DNA of 39,335 nucleotides from JARBUG01 sp035628915 (GTDB taxonomy: Bacteria > Bacillota > Sulfobacillia > Symbiobacteriales > Symbiobacteriaceae). Below are positions 22,931-30,730 of this stretch, piece by piece. The notes under the pieces were generated by a model that was not told the DNA's origin, made no database searches, and saw only the letters and a list, made by a program, of their open reading frames with translations. Every line of letters begins with the position of its first letter. The stretch's first letter is position 1. The stretch lies in the NCBI GenBank assembly GCA_035628915.1, contig DASPIW010000045.1, positions 1 through 39,335 of the forward strand, given 5' to 3'. The translations under genes were made by a program, and so were the position numbers.

Positions 22931-23182
22931 TTACACGCCCCAGCCGAGGCCTACGTTGCCGGGATAGGCGGCGATGCCGGGAATGCCGGCGGTGGTCGGA
23001 TATGCAGAGGGGACCGTCGCAACGGTCGTCACAGGCACCGCGTATTCATACACACGGTAAACGGTGGCGTTGGCAGCCGGATATACGGCAGCACCGGGAG
23101 CGATCGCAAGGTCATTGGCGCCGGCCTGGGCCCCGATGAACGGGGAGATCGCGGCTGAGGAGACATTCTTTCCAAAAAACAC
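22931..23182 (-). CDS. Small Ala/Pro/Tyr/Val-rich hypothetical protein
   Basis: An 83-residue protein rich in Ala, Val, Pro, Gly and Tyr, for example AAVYPAANATVYRVYEYAVPV and TTAGIPGIAAYPGNVGLGWGV. No charged stretch, signal peptide or clear membrane segment is present. The composition recalls small spore coat or surface proteins, but I do not recognise a family. The GTG at 23182 follows AAGGTGAG at a workable distance. It ends at the shared terminator. Upstream, CATAGGATG on the - strand near 23247-23239 is one base off a sigma-K -10 but lacks a matching -35. Coding status is likely but not certain. Confidence 0.55.
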   Translation of the reverse strand: MFFGKNVSSAAISPFIGAQAGANDLAIAPGAAVYPAANATVYRVYEYAVPVTTVATVPSAYPTTAGIPGIAAYPGNVGLGWGV

Positions 23183-23243
23183 CCGGACTCACCTTCCCAC
23201 TGATGTAGTCTGGCGCGGCCTCATGACCACGTCAGGCTCCATC

Positions 23244-24002
23244 CTATGAAAGGGGAGCAATAAGGGAACCTATCAAGTCAGCCGCCGCCCGCACAAGCCG
23301 CTGCACCTGCTCATCCGCTGGATGGCTGAAGACCTCCCGGGGCGTGCCGGACTGCACGATGTGCCCGCTCATCAGAACCGCGACCCGGTCCGCGAGGGGC
23401 GGAATCTCCGTAAAATCGTGGGTGACAAAGAGCGCCGTCACCCCCGCCTCCCGGAGGATTCGGCGGAGGTCCTGCAAAATCGCTGAGCGGGTCAGGACAT
23501 CGAGCGCCATGAACGGCTCGTCGAGAAATAGCACCCGCGGCCGCAGCACCAGGGCCCGGGCCAGGCTGACCCGCTGGGCCTCACCGCCTGAGAGAGCCCT
23601 TGCCGGCCGCTTCGCCAGGTCGGCTACGCCGAACAGGGCGAGCTCCGCCATGACACGGGTGCGCGCCTCAGCTTCGGCCACGCCCCGCAGCCGCAGCCCC
23701 AGAGCCACGTTGTCGTACACCGAGCCCTCCACCAGCAGGGGGCGCTGGAAGACGACGGCCATCTGACGGCGCAGGGCGAGGCCTTCGTCGGGCAGGCGGA
23801 CCGCCCGGCCGCCGAACCGGTAGGTCATTTCGGCGGGCAGCAGCAGAGCCAGCGCCTGAAGCAGGGTCGACTTGCCGGAGCCGTTTGGCCCGATGACGGC
23901 CAGCACTTCGCCGGCTTCCACCTGCACCGAAGGGATCTCCAGCACCAGGCGCCGCTCGCGGTGCACCTTCAGGCCCGCAGCCTCAATCAGCGCATCAGCC
24001 AT
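23244..24002 (-). CDS. tupC: Tungstate/molybdate ABC transporter ATP-binding protein
   Basis: A 252-residue ABC ATPase. Walker A is GPNGSGKST (about residue 38), the Q-loop VVFQRPLLV, the signature LSGGEAQRV, Walker B VLFLDEPFMALD and the H-loop LFVTHDFTE. It ends with a short tail without the TOBE/Mop regulatory domain seen in ModC. The ATG at 24002 follows GGAGG by five bases and overlaps the permease gene by 16 bp. With the permease and binding protein upstream it forms an oxyanion importer. The TupA-type binding protein indicates tungstate preference. Confidence 0.92.
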   Translation of the reverse strand: MADALIEAAGLKVHRERRLVLEIPSVQVEAGEVLAVIGPNGSGKSTLLQALALLLPAEMTYRFGGRAVRLPDEGLALRRQMAVVFQRPLLVEGSVYDNVALGLRLRGVAEAEARTRVMAELALFGVADLAKRPARALSGGEAQRVSLARALVLRPRVLFLDEPFMALDVLTRSAILQDLRRILREAGVTALFVTHDFTEIPPLADRVAVLMSGHIVQSGTPREVFSHPADEQVQRLVRAAADLIGSLIAPLS

Positions 24003-24697
24003 GGCTGCCTCCCCCGTTGCTGGAGCAGTGTGAGGCTCAGGGTCACGGCATAGGCCAGCAGCAGCAGCACAATGCTGATGCCGATGGCCAGCTCGAAGTT
24101 CCCCTTGGACACTTCCATCACCGTGGCCGTGGTCAGGACCCGGGAGTAGCCGGGAACGTTGCCGCCGACCATCATGGAGGCGCCGACCTCGGAGACCACC
24201 GCCCCGAACCCCGCCATTACCGCCGCCAGAATCGAGAGGCGGGCCTCTCGCACCAGCAGGCGGTACAACTGCCAGCGCGAAGCGCCCAGGGCCGTCAACT
24301 GCATGGGCAGATGCGGATCCAACTGCCCAATTCCCGCGATGGTGAAGCCCATCACCACCGGGGCGGCAATGACCGTCTGGGCAATGACCATCGCCGTGGG
24401 CGTGTACATGAGGCGCAGGAACCCAAAGGGCCCGCTGCGCCACAGGAAAATGCTGACCCAGAGCCCCACCACCACTGGCGGCAGGGCCATACCGGTGTTG
24501 ACCAGGCTGATGAGGAACCGGCGCCCGGGGAAGCGGGTCAGGGCCAGCAGCACGCCCAGCGGTACGCCGAGCGCCACGCTGATCAGCGTCGCCAGGCCGG
24601 AGACCCGGAGCGTGAGGAAGGTGATGCTCCACGTCTCCGGGTCTCCGGTAAAGAGAAGACGCACGGCTTCCTTGATGCCTTGCCAGATCATCTCCAC
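23987..24697 (-). CDS. tupB: Tungstate ABC transporter permease
   Basis: A 236-residue inner-membrane permease with five or six membrane helices. The EAA-type loop that contacts the ATPase is LTALGASRWQLYRLLVREAR (about residues 134-153). Sequence such as LPPVVVGLWVSIFLWRSGPFG is typical of TupB-family permeases. The GTG at 24697 has AGGT seven bases upstream; an ATG at 24691 is an alternative. It begins 9 bp after the binding-protein gene ends. Confidence 0.9.
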   Translation of the reverse strand: MEMIWQGIKEAVRLLFTGDPETWSITFLTLRVSGLATLISVALGVPLGVLLALTRFPGRRFLISLVNTGMALPPVVVGLWVSIFLWRSGPFGFLRLMYTPTAMVIAQTVIAAPVVMGFTIAGIGQLDPHLPMQLTALGASRWQLYRLLVREARLSILAAVMAGFGAVVSEVGASMMVGGNVPGYSRVLTTATVMEVSKGNFELAIGISIVLLLLAYAVTLSLTLLQQRGRQPWLMR

Positions 24698-24706
24698 AGC
24701 ATCGAC

Positions 24707-25582
24707 CTACTTTGCTCCGGTAAGTTGCTCCTCGGTCTTGCCGCCGTCGGGGAAGAAGAGCGGCTGGCCATACTTTTCGACGCCGAACGTGCCGATCGCT
24801 TCCTGGCTTTCCTTGGACAGCAGGAACGTGTGGAAGGCCCTGGCGCCCGCTGCGTTCACCATGGGGAACTTTGCCGGGTTGACCAGCATGACATGGTAGA
24901 TGTTCAACAGGGGGGCATCGCCTTCCAGCATGATCTCCAGCGAAAGGTGATTTTGATTGGTCAGGAAAGTGGCCCGGTCGGTCAGGGTGTAGCCGTCCTT
25001 CTCGTTCGCTATATTCAGCGTTTGGCCCATGCCCTGGCCCGTCTGCTGATACCACTTACCCTCGTGCTTGACGTTGCTCGCCTTCCATAGGGAGAGTTCC
25101 TTCCTGTGGGTGCCGGAATCATCACCCCGGGAGATAAAGAGGGCCTGCGCCTCAGCGATCTTCTTCACAGCTTCGGCAGCCGACTTGGTGTCCTTGACGT
25201 GCGCGGGGTCCCCCTTGGGCCCGACGAGGATAAAGTCGTTGTGCGCCACCAGCTTTCGCTCGATGGCGGCGCCGCTCTCGACCAGCTTCTTCTCATCGGC
25301 CGGGGCGTGGACGAGCAGCACGTCTGCCTCGCCCTTCTCGCCCATGGCCAGGGCCTGGCCTGTTCCCACGGCGATAGGCTTGACCTTATAACCCGTCTGC
25401 TTCTCGAAGATGGGAATCAGGAGATCCAGCAGACCGCTGTCCTGCGTGGACGTGGTGGTGGCCAGGATGACATCCGGATTTTCCGGCGCCGCGACCAGGG
25501 TCTGGGCGGCGGGCGTTCGGGGTGCGGAAGTGCAGCCTAAGAGCATCATCGCCACCAATGCGAGTCCAGCCAAGCGTTTCAC
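24707..25582 (-). CDS. tupA: Tungstate-binding lipoprotein
   Basis: A 291-residue lipoprotein: signal peptide with lipobox LLGC (Cys17), then a periplasmic-binding domain. ATTTSTQDSGL (about residues 41-51) is the Thr/Ser-rich loop that binds the oxyanion in TupA proteins, and SRGDDSGTHRKE is the second ligand loop. The GTG at 25582 follows GGAGG by eight bases. Its promoter and an operator-like palindrome lie directly upstream, after the regulator gene on the same strand. It captures tungstate (or molybdate) for TupBC and so feeds the cofactor supply for the Mo/W enzymes in this window and elsewhere. Confidence 0.93.
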   Translation of the reverse strand: MKRLAGLALVAMMLLGCTSAPRTPAAQTLVAAPENPDVILATTTSTQDSGLLDLLIPIFEKQTGYKVKPIAVGTGQALAMGEKGEADVLLVHAPADEKKLVESGAAIERKLVAHNDFILVGPKGDPAHVKDTKSAAEAVKKIAEAQALFISRGDDSGTHRKELSLWKASNVKHEGKWYQQTGQGMGQTLNIANEKDGYTLTDRATFLTNQNHLSLEIMLEGDAPLLNIYHVMLVNPAKFPMVNAAGARAFHTFLLSKESQEAIGTFGVEKYGQPLFFPDGGKTEEQLTGAK

Positions 25583-25594
25583 AGGTATCGCCTC

Positions 25595-25639
25595 CGTTAT
25601 GCTGTGTCAAGCATAACGCTGACATGAGAGACGGGTCAA
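25595..25639 (-). promoter_or_regulatory. tupA promoter with ModE-like operator
   Basis: On the - strand TTGACC (25639-25634), an 18-nt spacer and TATGCT (25615-25610) form a sigma-A promoter. A perfect 9-bp dyad CGTTATGCT-N6-AGCATAACG (25595-25618) covers the -10 and the start region. Its ends resemble the CGNTAT...ATANCG arms of ModE boxes. A repressor bound here would block transcription; the ModE-type regulator gene is immediately upstream, its stop codon overlapping the -35. Confidence 0.75.
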
Positions 25640-26730
25640 GACCCAATCGGCAAGAAAAGGGGCTCGCCGTACCGGTCGCAGCCAAATCGGCGAATCACTT
25701 CGTGCCCGCCGGGCCCCGTCGCCCAGGCAACAAACCGGAGCGCCTCCGCATGCAGCAGGCGCGCAAACCGCTCCGGGCTGACGGGAATCAGGGCGAATTC
25801 GTTGCGCAGGAGCGGGTCCCCGGCCAGGACCACACTCAGCCCCAGCCCCTCGGCCCGCGCCGCCAGGTACGTGGCCCGGTCAACCAATACGTATGCCTGG
25901 TTATCCTCGGCGTACCGCACCGTCGCCATGCTGCCCATGGAGCCACGCGGGCAAACGCAGTACCAGGGCGCCCCGGGCGCCACGCCCGCCGCCGCCCAGA
26001 CTTCCAGCTCCTTCACGTGGGTACCCGAGCGGTCGCCCCGGCTGACAAACCGTACCCCCGCCGCTGCACACTTTTGGAATGCTTCCGACGCTGTCGGCGC
26101 GGCTCCGGCCCCGGCAGGATCCTCTGCCGGCCCCAGGAGCAGAAACTCGTTGGACATCAAGGGGTAGCGCCCGGTCCCGAAGCCCCCGGCGATGAACTCC
26201 GCCTCCATTGCGGGGGCATGGGTCAAGACGACTTCGGCTCGGCCGTCCCGGGCGATACTGAGCGCCTGCCCGCTCCCGGCGGCCACATGCCTGACCAGAA
26301 TGCCCGTCTCCAGGTAGAACGCCTCTTCGAGGGCGCCCACCACCCCCGCCTCCACCGGCCCGATGGTGCTCGCCAGCAGCAGCGGCGTGCCGCCTGCGGG
26401 CTCGTCCTCGCCGTGAAAGGCCGTGTCGGCGTCGGCCGCGACGCGGGCCCGGAACCGGTCGTAGCTCCCCAGCAGCGAGTGCGCCTGTGCGGTCAGCTCC
26501 GAACCACCGCCTTCATGGCCGCCCACTCGCTTTTGGAGCAGCGCCGCGCCCAACTCCGCCTCGGCGGCTTTCAGCAGGCCCCAGGCATGCCGGTACGACA
26601 TTTTCAGTTCCGCAGCGCCGCGGTTAATGGAGCCGCAGCGCTCCACGGCCCGCAGCAGTTCGCAAAGCCGGTCGGCCTGAATCTCCCCGCCCAATTCCAG
26701 CAGAATCCGATAGCCCTTCTCAGACACCAC
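25636..26730 (-). CDS. ModE-type HTH regulator with TupA-like sensor domain
   Basis: A 364-residue cytoplasmic protein without a signal peptide. Residues 1-95 form a LysR/ModE-type winged HTH (LCELLRAVERCGSINRGAAELKMSYRHAWGLLKAAEAEL). Residues 113-364 align by eye over their whole length with TupA from the same operon: SGQALSIARDGRAEVVLTHAP against TGQALAMGEKGEADVLLVHAP, VRFVSRGDRSGTHVKELEVW against ALFISRGDDSGTHRKELSLW, and LVDRATYL against LTDRATFL. The TTTST anion loop is changed to ASTIG. It likely senses tungstate or molybdate and controls tupABC through the palindrome at 25595-25618. The GTG at 26730 overlaps fdhD by 11 bp. Starting at 26727 is also possible. Confidence 0.88.
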   Translation of the reverse strand: MVSEKGYRILLELGGEIQADRLCELLRAVERCGSINRGAAELKMSYRHAWGLLKAAEAELGAALLQKRVGGHEGGGSELTAQAHSLLGSYDRFRARVAADADTAFHGEDEPAGGTPLLLASTIGPVEAGVVGALEEAFYLETGILVRHVAAGSGQALSIARDGRAEVVLTHAPAMEAEFIAGGFGTGRYPLMSNEFLLLGPAEDPAGAGAAPTASEAFQKCAAAGVRFVSRGDRSGTHVKELEVWAAAGVAPGAPWYCVCPRGSMGSMATVRYAEDNQAYVLVDRATYLAARAEGLGLSVVLAGDPLLRNEFALIPVSPERFARLLHAEALRFVAWATGPGGHEVIRRFGCDRYGEPLFLPIGS

Positions 26731-27460
26731 TTACCACCCGCCGGCCTTCGGTGTACACCACGACGTGTTTGGCACTGCGGGCGTAGCCGAGCAAATCCAT
26801 GCCCAAATGCCGCGCCAGCCGGACCGCCTGGTCGGTGGCGGCCGTGAGCGAGGCGGCGACAGCCACGCGGGCCCGCCCCAGCTTGCTGGCGGCCTCGTAG
26901 GAGATCCGGCCCGAGGTCACGGCCGCGCAGCGCTCAAAGCTCCACCCCGCCCGCAGGGCCGCCCCGACCGCCTTATCCACGGCATTGTGGCGCCCTACAT
27001 CTTCCCGTACCAACACCTCCCCGGTGGTCACGTCCACCAGCGCGGCGCCGTGCACGCCGCCGGTCGCCGCGTAAAGGGGACAGTTGGCCTGCATCTGCTT
27101 CACCCAATCAATCATCTGCTGGGTGGTCACCGTCAATTCATGGCTAAGCGGCTTCAACTGCAGGGCATCCTTCAGCGACGAGAAAGTGACGCCCTTGCCG
27201 CAGCCGGCCGTCAGGTAGCGCTGCCGCCGGCCCGGGGCCGCTGCGGCCCCGCCGGCCAGGTCCACCCAGACCAGGCCCCGGTCTTCCTCCACCGTCAGGC
27301 GGCGGATGTCGTCCAGCGACTGAATCAGGCCCTCGCCATAGAGAAAGCCCGCGGCCCAGTCATCCAGATCGCCGGGCGTGCATTGCAGGGTCATCAGTTC
27401 TTCGTCCGCAAGATATAGGGTCACCGGCCGCTCGACCGGCATGACTGGAGGGTTGTCCAT
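26720..27460 (-). CDS. fdhD: Formate dehydrogenase accessory sulfurtransferase FdhD
   Basis: A 246-residue protein with the FdhD family order: RPVTLYLADEELMTLQCTPGD at the start, AAGFLYGEGLI, the cysteine loop TAGCGKGVTF, then GGVHGAALVDV, REDVGRHNAVDKAVG and TSGRISYEAASKLGRARV. The loop has one Cys (CGKG), whereas E. coli FdhD has a CxxC pair. FdhD moves sulfur from IscS to bis-MGD cofactor, needed by formate dehydrogenases and related Mo/W enzymes. The ATG at 27460 follows AGGAGG by seven bases. It overlaps the regulator gene by 11 bp and so heads an operon with the tup genes. No formate dehydrogenase gene lies next to it. Confidence 0.93.
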   Translation of the reverse strand: MDNPPVMPVERPVTLYLADEELMTLQCTPGDLDDWAAGFLYGEGLIQSLDDIRRLTVEEDRGLVWVDLAGGAAAAPGRRQRYLTAGCGKGVTFSSLKDALQLKPLSHELTVTTQQMIDWVKQMQANCPLYAATGGVHGAALVDVTTGEVLVREDVGRHNAVDKAVGAALRAGWSFERCAAVTSGRISYEAASKLGRARVAVAASLTAATDQAVRLARHLGMDLLGYARSAKHVVVYTEGRRVVSGV

Positions 27461-27586
27461 CAAAGGGCCTCCTCTGAGAGTTGGCAGCGGATTTCAGGCG
27501 ATACTATTCTCTTGTAGATGGAAATCTCCCTGCAAAGACGCAGTGCCGTGTACTTCAGGGGTCCAGCAGATTTCCCGCCGATCTAC

Positions 27587-27616
27587 TTGATTCCTTGAAC
27601 AATGCAGACATATAAT
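27587..27616 (+). promoter_or_regulatory. Sigma-A promoter of the PilZ gene
   Basis: TTGATT (27587-27592), an 18-nt spacer and a perfect TATAAT (27611-27616), about 50 bp before the ATG at 27666. Confidence 0.7.
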
Positions 27617-27665
27617 TCTAGTGAACCCGTACCAACCCAGTCCTGGCGAAAGCGAGGGACAGCCC

Positions 27666-28304
27666 ATGGCAGAACAGATACCGCTCCGCACGCAGCTGAC
27701 CCTCAGCCTGACGGAGGTGCCGAATAGCCCGGCATACTCCAGCACCCTGATTGGGTATGGGCGCTATGGTTTACAGCTCACCCTTCCCCAGCTGTTGACA
27801 CAAAGCTATTCGCTGCCTGCGCAGGCCAAGGTCCTCTGCAGTTACCTGTCGCCCGGGGGCCATGACTTGCTCGCCTTTCATAGCTACGTCATGGGGTACG
27901 AAGCGACAACAAACCCGCCGCTTATGGTGATCGCGGCGCCTCAATCGGTCGAGTCATACAACCGCAGGTCCGCCCGGCGGTTCCCCGTGGAGCTGTCGGT
28001 CGGCTACATGGCAAGTGTCAAGGGTGTATTTGGGGAACACACCAAGACCATTGATCTCTCCATCAGCGGCCTGCGCATGCAGACCAGCAAGCCGCTGCCG
28101 GATGGCACGGCCCTTTCGCTGACGCTGACCCTGCCTGACGATGTTCTGCTTCTGGGCGGCTCCGTGGCCTGGAGCGGGTTCCGGGGAAGGACCAGCATGA
28201 CCGGCGTTCGGTTTACGGCCATGAAGTCGGCGGACGCCGCGGCGCTGGCGAAGTTCCTCAACCAGCTCGAGCGTGAACAGGCGGGACTTCCCGCCAAGAA
28301 ATAG
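27666..28304 (+). CDS. PilZ-domain protein (YcgR/YpfB-like)
   Basis: A 212-residue protein. The N-terminal half (residues 1-95) resembles the YcgR-N beta domain. The C-terminal PilZ domain has the c-di-GMP signature RRSARR (about residues 100-105) and DLSISGLRM (about 129-137, DxSxxG), followed by VRFTAMKSADAAALAKFLNQLE. It should bind c-di-GMP and control motility or surface traits in the cytoplasm. I chose the ATG at 27666 (GAGGG seven bases upstream) over the GTG at 27621. It has its own promoter and terminator and diverges from the fdhD-tup operon. Confidence 0.88.
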   Translation: MAEQIPLRTQLTLSLTEVPNSPAYSSTLIGYGRYGLQLTLPQLLTQSYSLPAQAKVLCSYLSPGGHDLLAFHSYVMGYEATTNPPLMVIAAPQSVESYNRRSARRFPVELSVGYMASVKGVFGEHTKTIDLSISGLRMQTSKPLPDGTALSLTLTLPDDVLLLGGSVAWSGFRGRTSMTGVRFTAMKSADAAALAKFLNQLEREQAGLPAKK

Positions 28305-28308
28305 GAAG

Positions 28309-28336
28309 AACGCCGGCCAGTCCGGCGTTTTTCTTT
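28309..28336 (+). terminator. Intrinsic terminator of the PilZ gene
   Basis: AACGCCGG and CCGGCGTT form an 8-bp stem with a 5-nt loop, followed by TTTCTTT. Confidence 0.85.
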
Positions 28337-28387
28337 GGCTGCGGCCCGGAACATCTGCTATGCTTGGGCTGGGAGGCGAACACAGCC

Positions 28388-28582
28388 ATGGCAAAGTTGC
28401 TCCGACCCGGAGAGGTGGCAGCACTCAAAGGATGCAGCAAAAAAACCATCCACCGGGCCTGCGAACAGGGCAAACTCAACACCGAGTATGACCCTGTCAA
28501 TAATGCGTACTCCATCTATGATGATGAAAAGCTGGCGGCATGGCACCCCGGAGAAACAGGTCCCCGGCCTGCCGAGCAGTAG
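28388..28582 (+). CDS. Small helix-turn-helix protein (excisionase/MerR-like)
   Basis: A 64-residue protein with an HTH of the excisionase/MerR-N type: LRPGEVAALKGCSKKTIHRACEQGKL (residues 4-29) then NTEYDPVNNAYSIYDDEKLAAW, the usual wing and following strand. The ATG at 28388 has GGGAGG 11 bases upstream, rather far. No integrase or phage gene is near, so it is probably a small DNA-binding regulator rather than a true excisionase. It lies 12 bp before the DUF429 gene and may be cotranscribed with it. Targets are unknown. Confidence 0.75.
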   Translation: MAKLLRPGEVAALKGCSKKTIHRACEQGKLNTEYDPVNNAYSIYDDEKLAAWHPGETGPRPAEQ

Positions 28583-28594
28583 TGTGCGGCGGTT

Positions 28595-29311
28595 ATGACA
28601 TACGCCGGAGTGGACGGGTGTCCGGCAGGGTGGGTCGTAGCAACCCTGCCGTGGGACGGCGCCCGGGGAGAGGTGACAATCTGCCCGACTTTTGCTGGCG
28701 TGGTCCGGGTGACGGCCGAAGCAGAGCTGACGCTGGTCGACATTCCCATGGGGCTGGACGACCGGCGCTATATGCGCGCCTGCTGCCAGTGGGCGAGGGA
28801 TCTGCTGGGCCCCCGCCGTTCCAGCATCTTCGCCGTGCCCGTCCGGGCCGCCGTCCACGCCCCCGACTATGCCGCGGCCTGCGCCGTCAATCAGGCGGCC
28901 ACCGGCCGCAAGCTGAGCGTCCAGTCCTGGAACATCTGCCGGAAGATCAAGGAGGCAGACCTCGCCCTCAGGGCGGAGCCAGGCCTGCAGGCCCGGCTGC
29001 GCGAGTCGCACCCGGAACTCTGCTTTACGGCTCTAAACGAGTGGCAGCCACCGGTCAACGCCAAAAAGTCAAAAGCGGGGCAGGCTGAACGCCTGGCCCT
29101 CTTGGCCCGTCATATTCCCGAAGTTGTTCTGCCCGCGGGCTTTCCCCGGACAAAGGCGGCGCCGGATGATATCCTGGACGCCCTGGTACTGGCCGTTTCG
29201 GCCCGGCTTGCGGCGGCCAGAGGCACGCCCGCGGTGCCCTTTCCCCCCGAAGCCGATGCTCTGGGCTTACGTATGGAAATGGTGATACCTTACCCACCCC
29301 TGGGGGGATGA
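28595..29311 (+). CDS. DUF429 family protein (predicted RNase H-like nuclease)
   Basis: A 238-residue protein of the DUF429 family. The first strand is GVDGCPAGWVVA with the Asp expected of an RNase H fold. The second acidic strand is ELTLVDIPMGLDD, and AAPDDILDALVLAVSARLA near the C-terminus provides further acidic residues. The catalytic activity of this family is predicted and not well established. The ATG at 28595 has a weak GCGGCGG upstream. The Nudix gene begins 4 bp after its stop, so the genes 28388-30687 probably form one operon. Confidence 0.82.
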   Translation: MTYAGVDGCPAGWVVATLPWDGARGEVTICPTFAGVVRVTAEAELTLVDIPMGLDDRRYMRACCQWARDLLGPRRSSIFAVPVRAAVHAPDYAAACAVNQAATGRKLSVQSWNICRKIKEADLALRAEPGLQARLRESHPELCFTALNEWQPPVNAKKSKAGQAERLALLARHIPEVVLPAGFPRTKAAPDDILDALVLAVSARLAAARGTPAVPFPPEADALGLRMEMVIPYPPLGG

Positions 29312-29315
29312 GCTG

Positions 29316-29918
29316 GTGCAGATTGTTACTGCAGGCGTATACCTGATGATCGGCGACCGGTTTCTCTTTGTTTTCGGACCCAATCACCATCGAAAAGACC
29401 GGCTCGCCGTTCTCCGGGTGGGTGGGCACGTGGAAGCCGGGGAGACCCCCTGGGAATGCGCCGTGCGCGAAGTGCGCGAGGAGACCGGGCTTGCGCACAT
29501 CCAGCGCGTCGATGCGGCTGAAACCCTCAAATGGCAGGATGGCTCGCTGCAGCCTTTCCCCTGGGAGGGGCAGGAGCCCCGCCCCATGTTAGTGCTGCCC
29601 CGCTCAGGGGGTGCCGCGTGCAATGTGATGTTCTTGGCACGGGCGCGGGGCGTTCCTTTCCCTTCCGGTGAAGTGAATGGACTGCTCCTGCTCTCCCGGT
29701 ACGAAATGCAGGAGATCCTCCGGCGCCCTACCACCTTGCAGGAGTTCGTGGACGGCGGCGGCTGGGCCTCCATGCGAAGCCCGTACCCGCGGCGCATGAT
29801 CCTTGAGCCGCTCCTGCAGTGCAGACTGCTGGCCAGTCTCCTGGAAGGCAACCGGCTTAAGGGAGTGATCGACGATGCTGTTTCCGGATTCCGCCCTGGC
29901 CCGGCGGCTGGAGCGTGA
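29316..29918 (+). CDS. Nudix hydrolase
   Basis: A 200-residue protein with an N-terminal Nudix fold. The box GGHVEAGETPWECAVREVREETGL (about residues 36-59) matches GxEx7REUxEExGU and carries the metal-binding glutamates. The protein starts QIVTAGVYLMIGDRFLFVFG, typical of the first strands. A C-terminal extension of about 80 residues follows the fold. It would hydrolyse a nucleoside diphosphate linked to another moiety; the substrate is unknown. The GTG at 29316 follows GGGGGG by eight bases. Its last 44 bp overlap the next gene in another frame. Confidence 0.88.
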   Translation: MQIVTAGVYLMIGDRFLFVFGPNHHRKDRLAVLRVGGHVEAGETPWECAVREVREETGLAHIQRVDAAETLKWQDGSLQPFPWEGQEPRPMLVLPRSGGAACNVMFLARARGVPFPSGEVNGLLLLSRYEMQEILRRPTTLQEFVDGGGWASMRSPYPRRMILEPLLQCRLLASLLEGNRLKGVIDDAVSGFRPGPAAGA

Positions 29919-30687
29919 GCGGGACCGGGGCCAGGTTCTGTACGCCCGTTCCTTCGACCGGCTCTACCCGCAGGCGGGCGCCGCCGTCGAGCCGGTAGCC
30001 GGCGGGCATGCCGTGTTTGTGGGCGAAGACTCGCCGATCAGCCGGGCCGTGGGGCTGGGCATCGACGGTCCGGTCAGCCCGGCCGACTTGGACCGGGCGG
30101 AAGCCTTCTTCTACGATCGGGGCATGGCCTGCCGGGTCGACGTCTCACCCTTTACTGACCCCTCGCTCCTCGATTTGCTGGGCCGCCGGGGCTACCGGTT
30201 CGCCTGGTTCCTGAACCTCCTCGTCCGACCCGCTGCTGCGCCGGAGACAGCCCTGCCCCCGGCGCCGGACGTCACGGTGCAGCAGGTGGCCCGGGCGGAC
30301 CTGCTGCATTGGGCCGGCATCGTTTCCCGGGGCTTTGGCGAGTTGCAGCCGGTGGAGCCCGGGCGCCCGAACATCGCCATGGCGACGGGGCACAAGGAAC
30401 GCGTCAACTGCTTCCTGGCCCGGGCCGGGGGCGAACCCGCCGGGGGCAGCGCCATGGAGATTCAGGGCGCCATCGCCGGGTTCATGTCAACCAGTGTGCT
30501 GCCGGAGTTCCGCAACCGGGGCGTTCAGACGGCCTTGCTGCGGGCCCGGCTGGCCGCGGCGCAGGCCGCGGGCTGCGACCTGGTCGAAGTGCAGACCTCA
30601 CCGGGCAGCCATTCACAGCGCAACGTGATGCGTTTCGGCTTCCAGGTGGCATACACACGCATGGTCATGGTACGCGATAAAGCATAG
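29875..30687 (+). CDS. GNAT-family N-acetyltransferase
   Basis: A 270-residue protein. The C-terminal half is a GNAT domain: ATGHKERVNCFLARAGGEPAGG, then FMSTSVLPEFRNRGVQTALLRARLAAAQAAG with the acetyl-CoA-binding RNRGVQ loop, and LVEVQTSPGSHSQRNVMRFGFQVAYTRMVMVRD. The N-terminal half (1-125) is a degenerate second GNAT-like or substrate domain. The ATG at 29875 follows GGGAG by nine bases and overlaps the Nudix gene by 44 bp, so the two are coupled. It ends the operon before a strong terminator. The acceptor substrate is unknown. Confidence 0.85.
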   Translation: MLFPDSALARRLERERDRGQVLYARSFDRLYPQAGAAVEPVAGGHAVFVGEDSPISRAVGLGIDGPVSPADLDRAEAFFYDRGMACRVDVSPFTDPSLLDLLGRRGYRFAWFLNLLVRPAAAPETALPPAPDVTVQQVARADLLHWAGIVSRGFGELQPVEPGRPNIAMATGHKERVNCFLARAGGEPAGGSAMEIQGAIAGFMSTSVLPEFRNRGVQTALLRARLAAAQAAGCDLVEVQTSPGSHSQRNVMRFGFQVAYTRMVMVRDKA

Positions 30688-30695
30688 GCAAGCCA

Positions 30696-30724
30696 GGGGG
30701 GACGGCGTCGAACGCCGTCCCCCC
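30696..30724. terminator. Bidirectional terminator
   Basis: GGGGGGACGGCG and CGCCGTCCCCCC form a perfect 12-bp stem with a 5-nt loop, between the convergent GNAT and protease genes; followed on the + strand by GCTTCTTT. Confidence 0.8.
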
Positions 30725-30730
30725 GCTTCT

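Noticed and set aside
23244..25055. One long - strand frame covering tupC and part of tupB
   Set aside because: Only the part from 24002 down is TupC; upstream residues are out-of-frame translation of tupB and have no motif.
28388..28582. Phage excisionase marking a prophage
   Set aside because: No integrase, attachment repeats or phage genes are near; the HTH type is shared by many small regulators.
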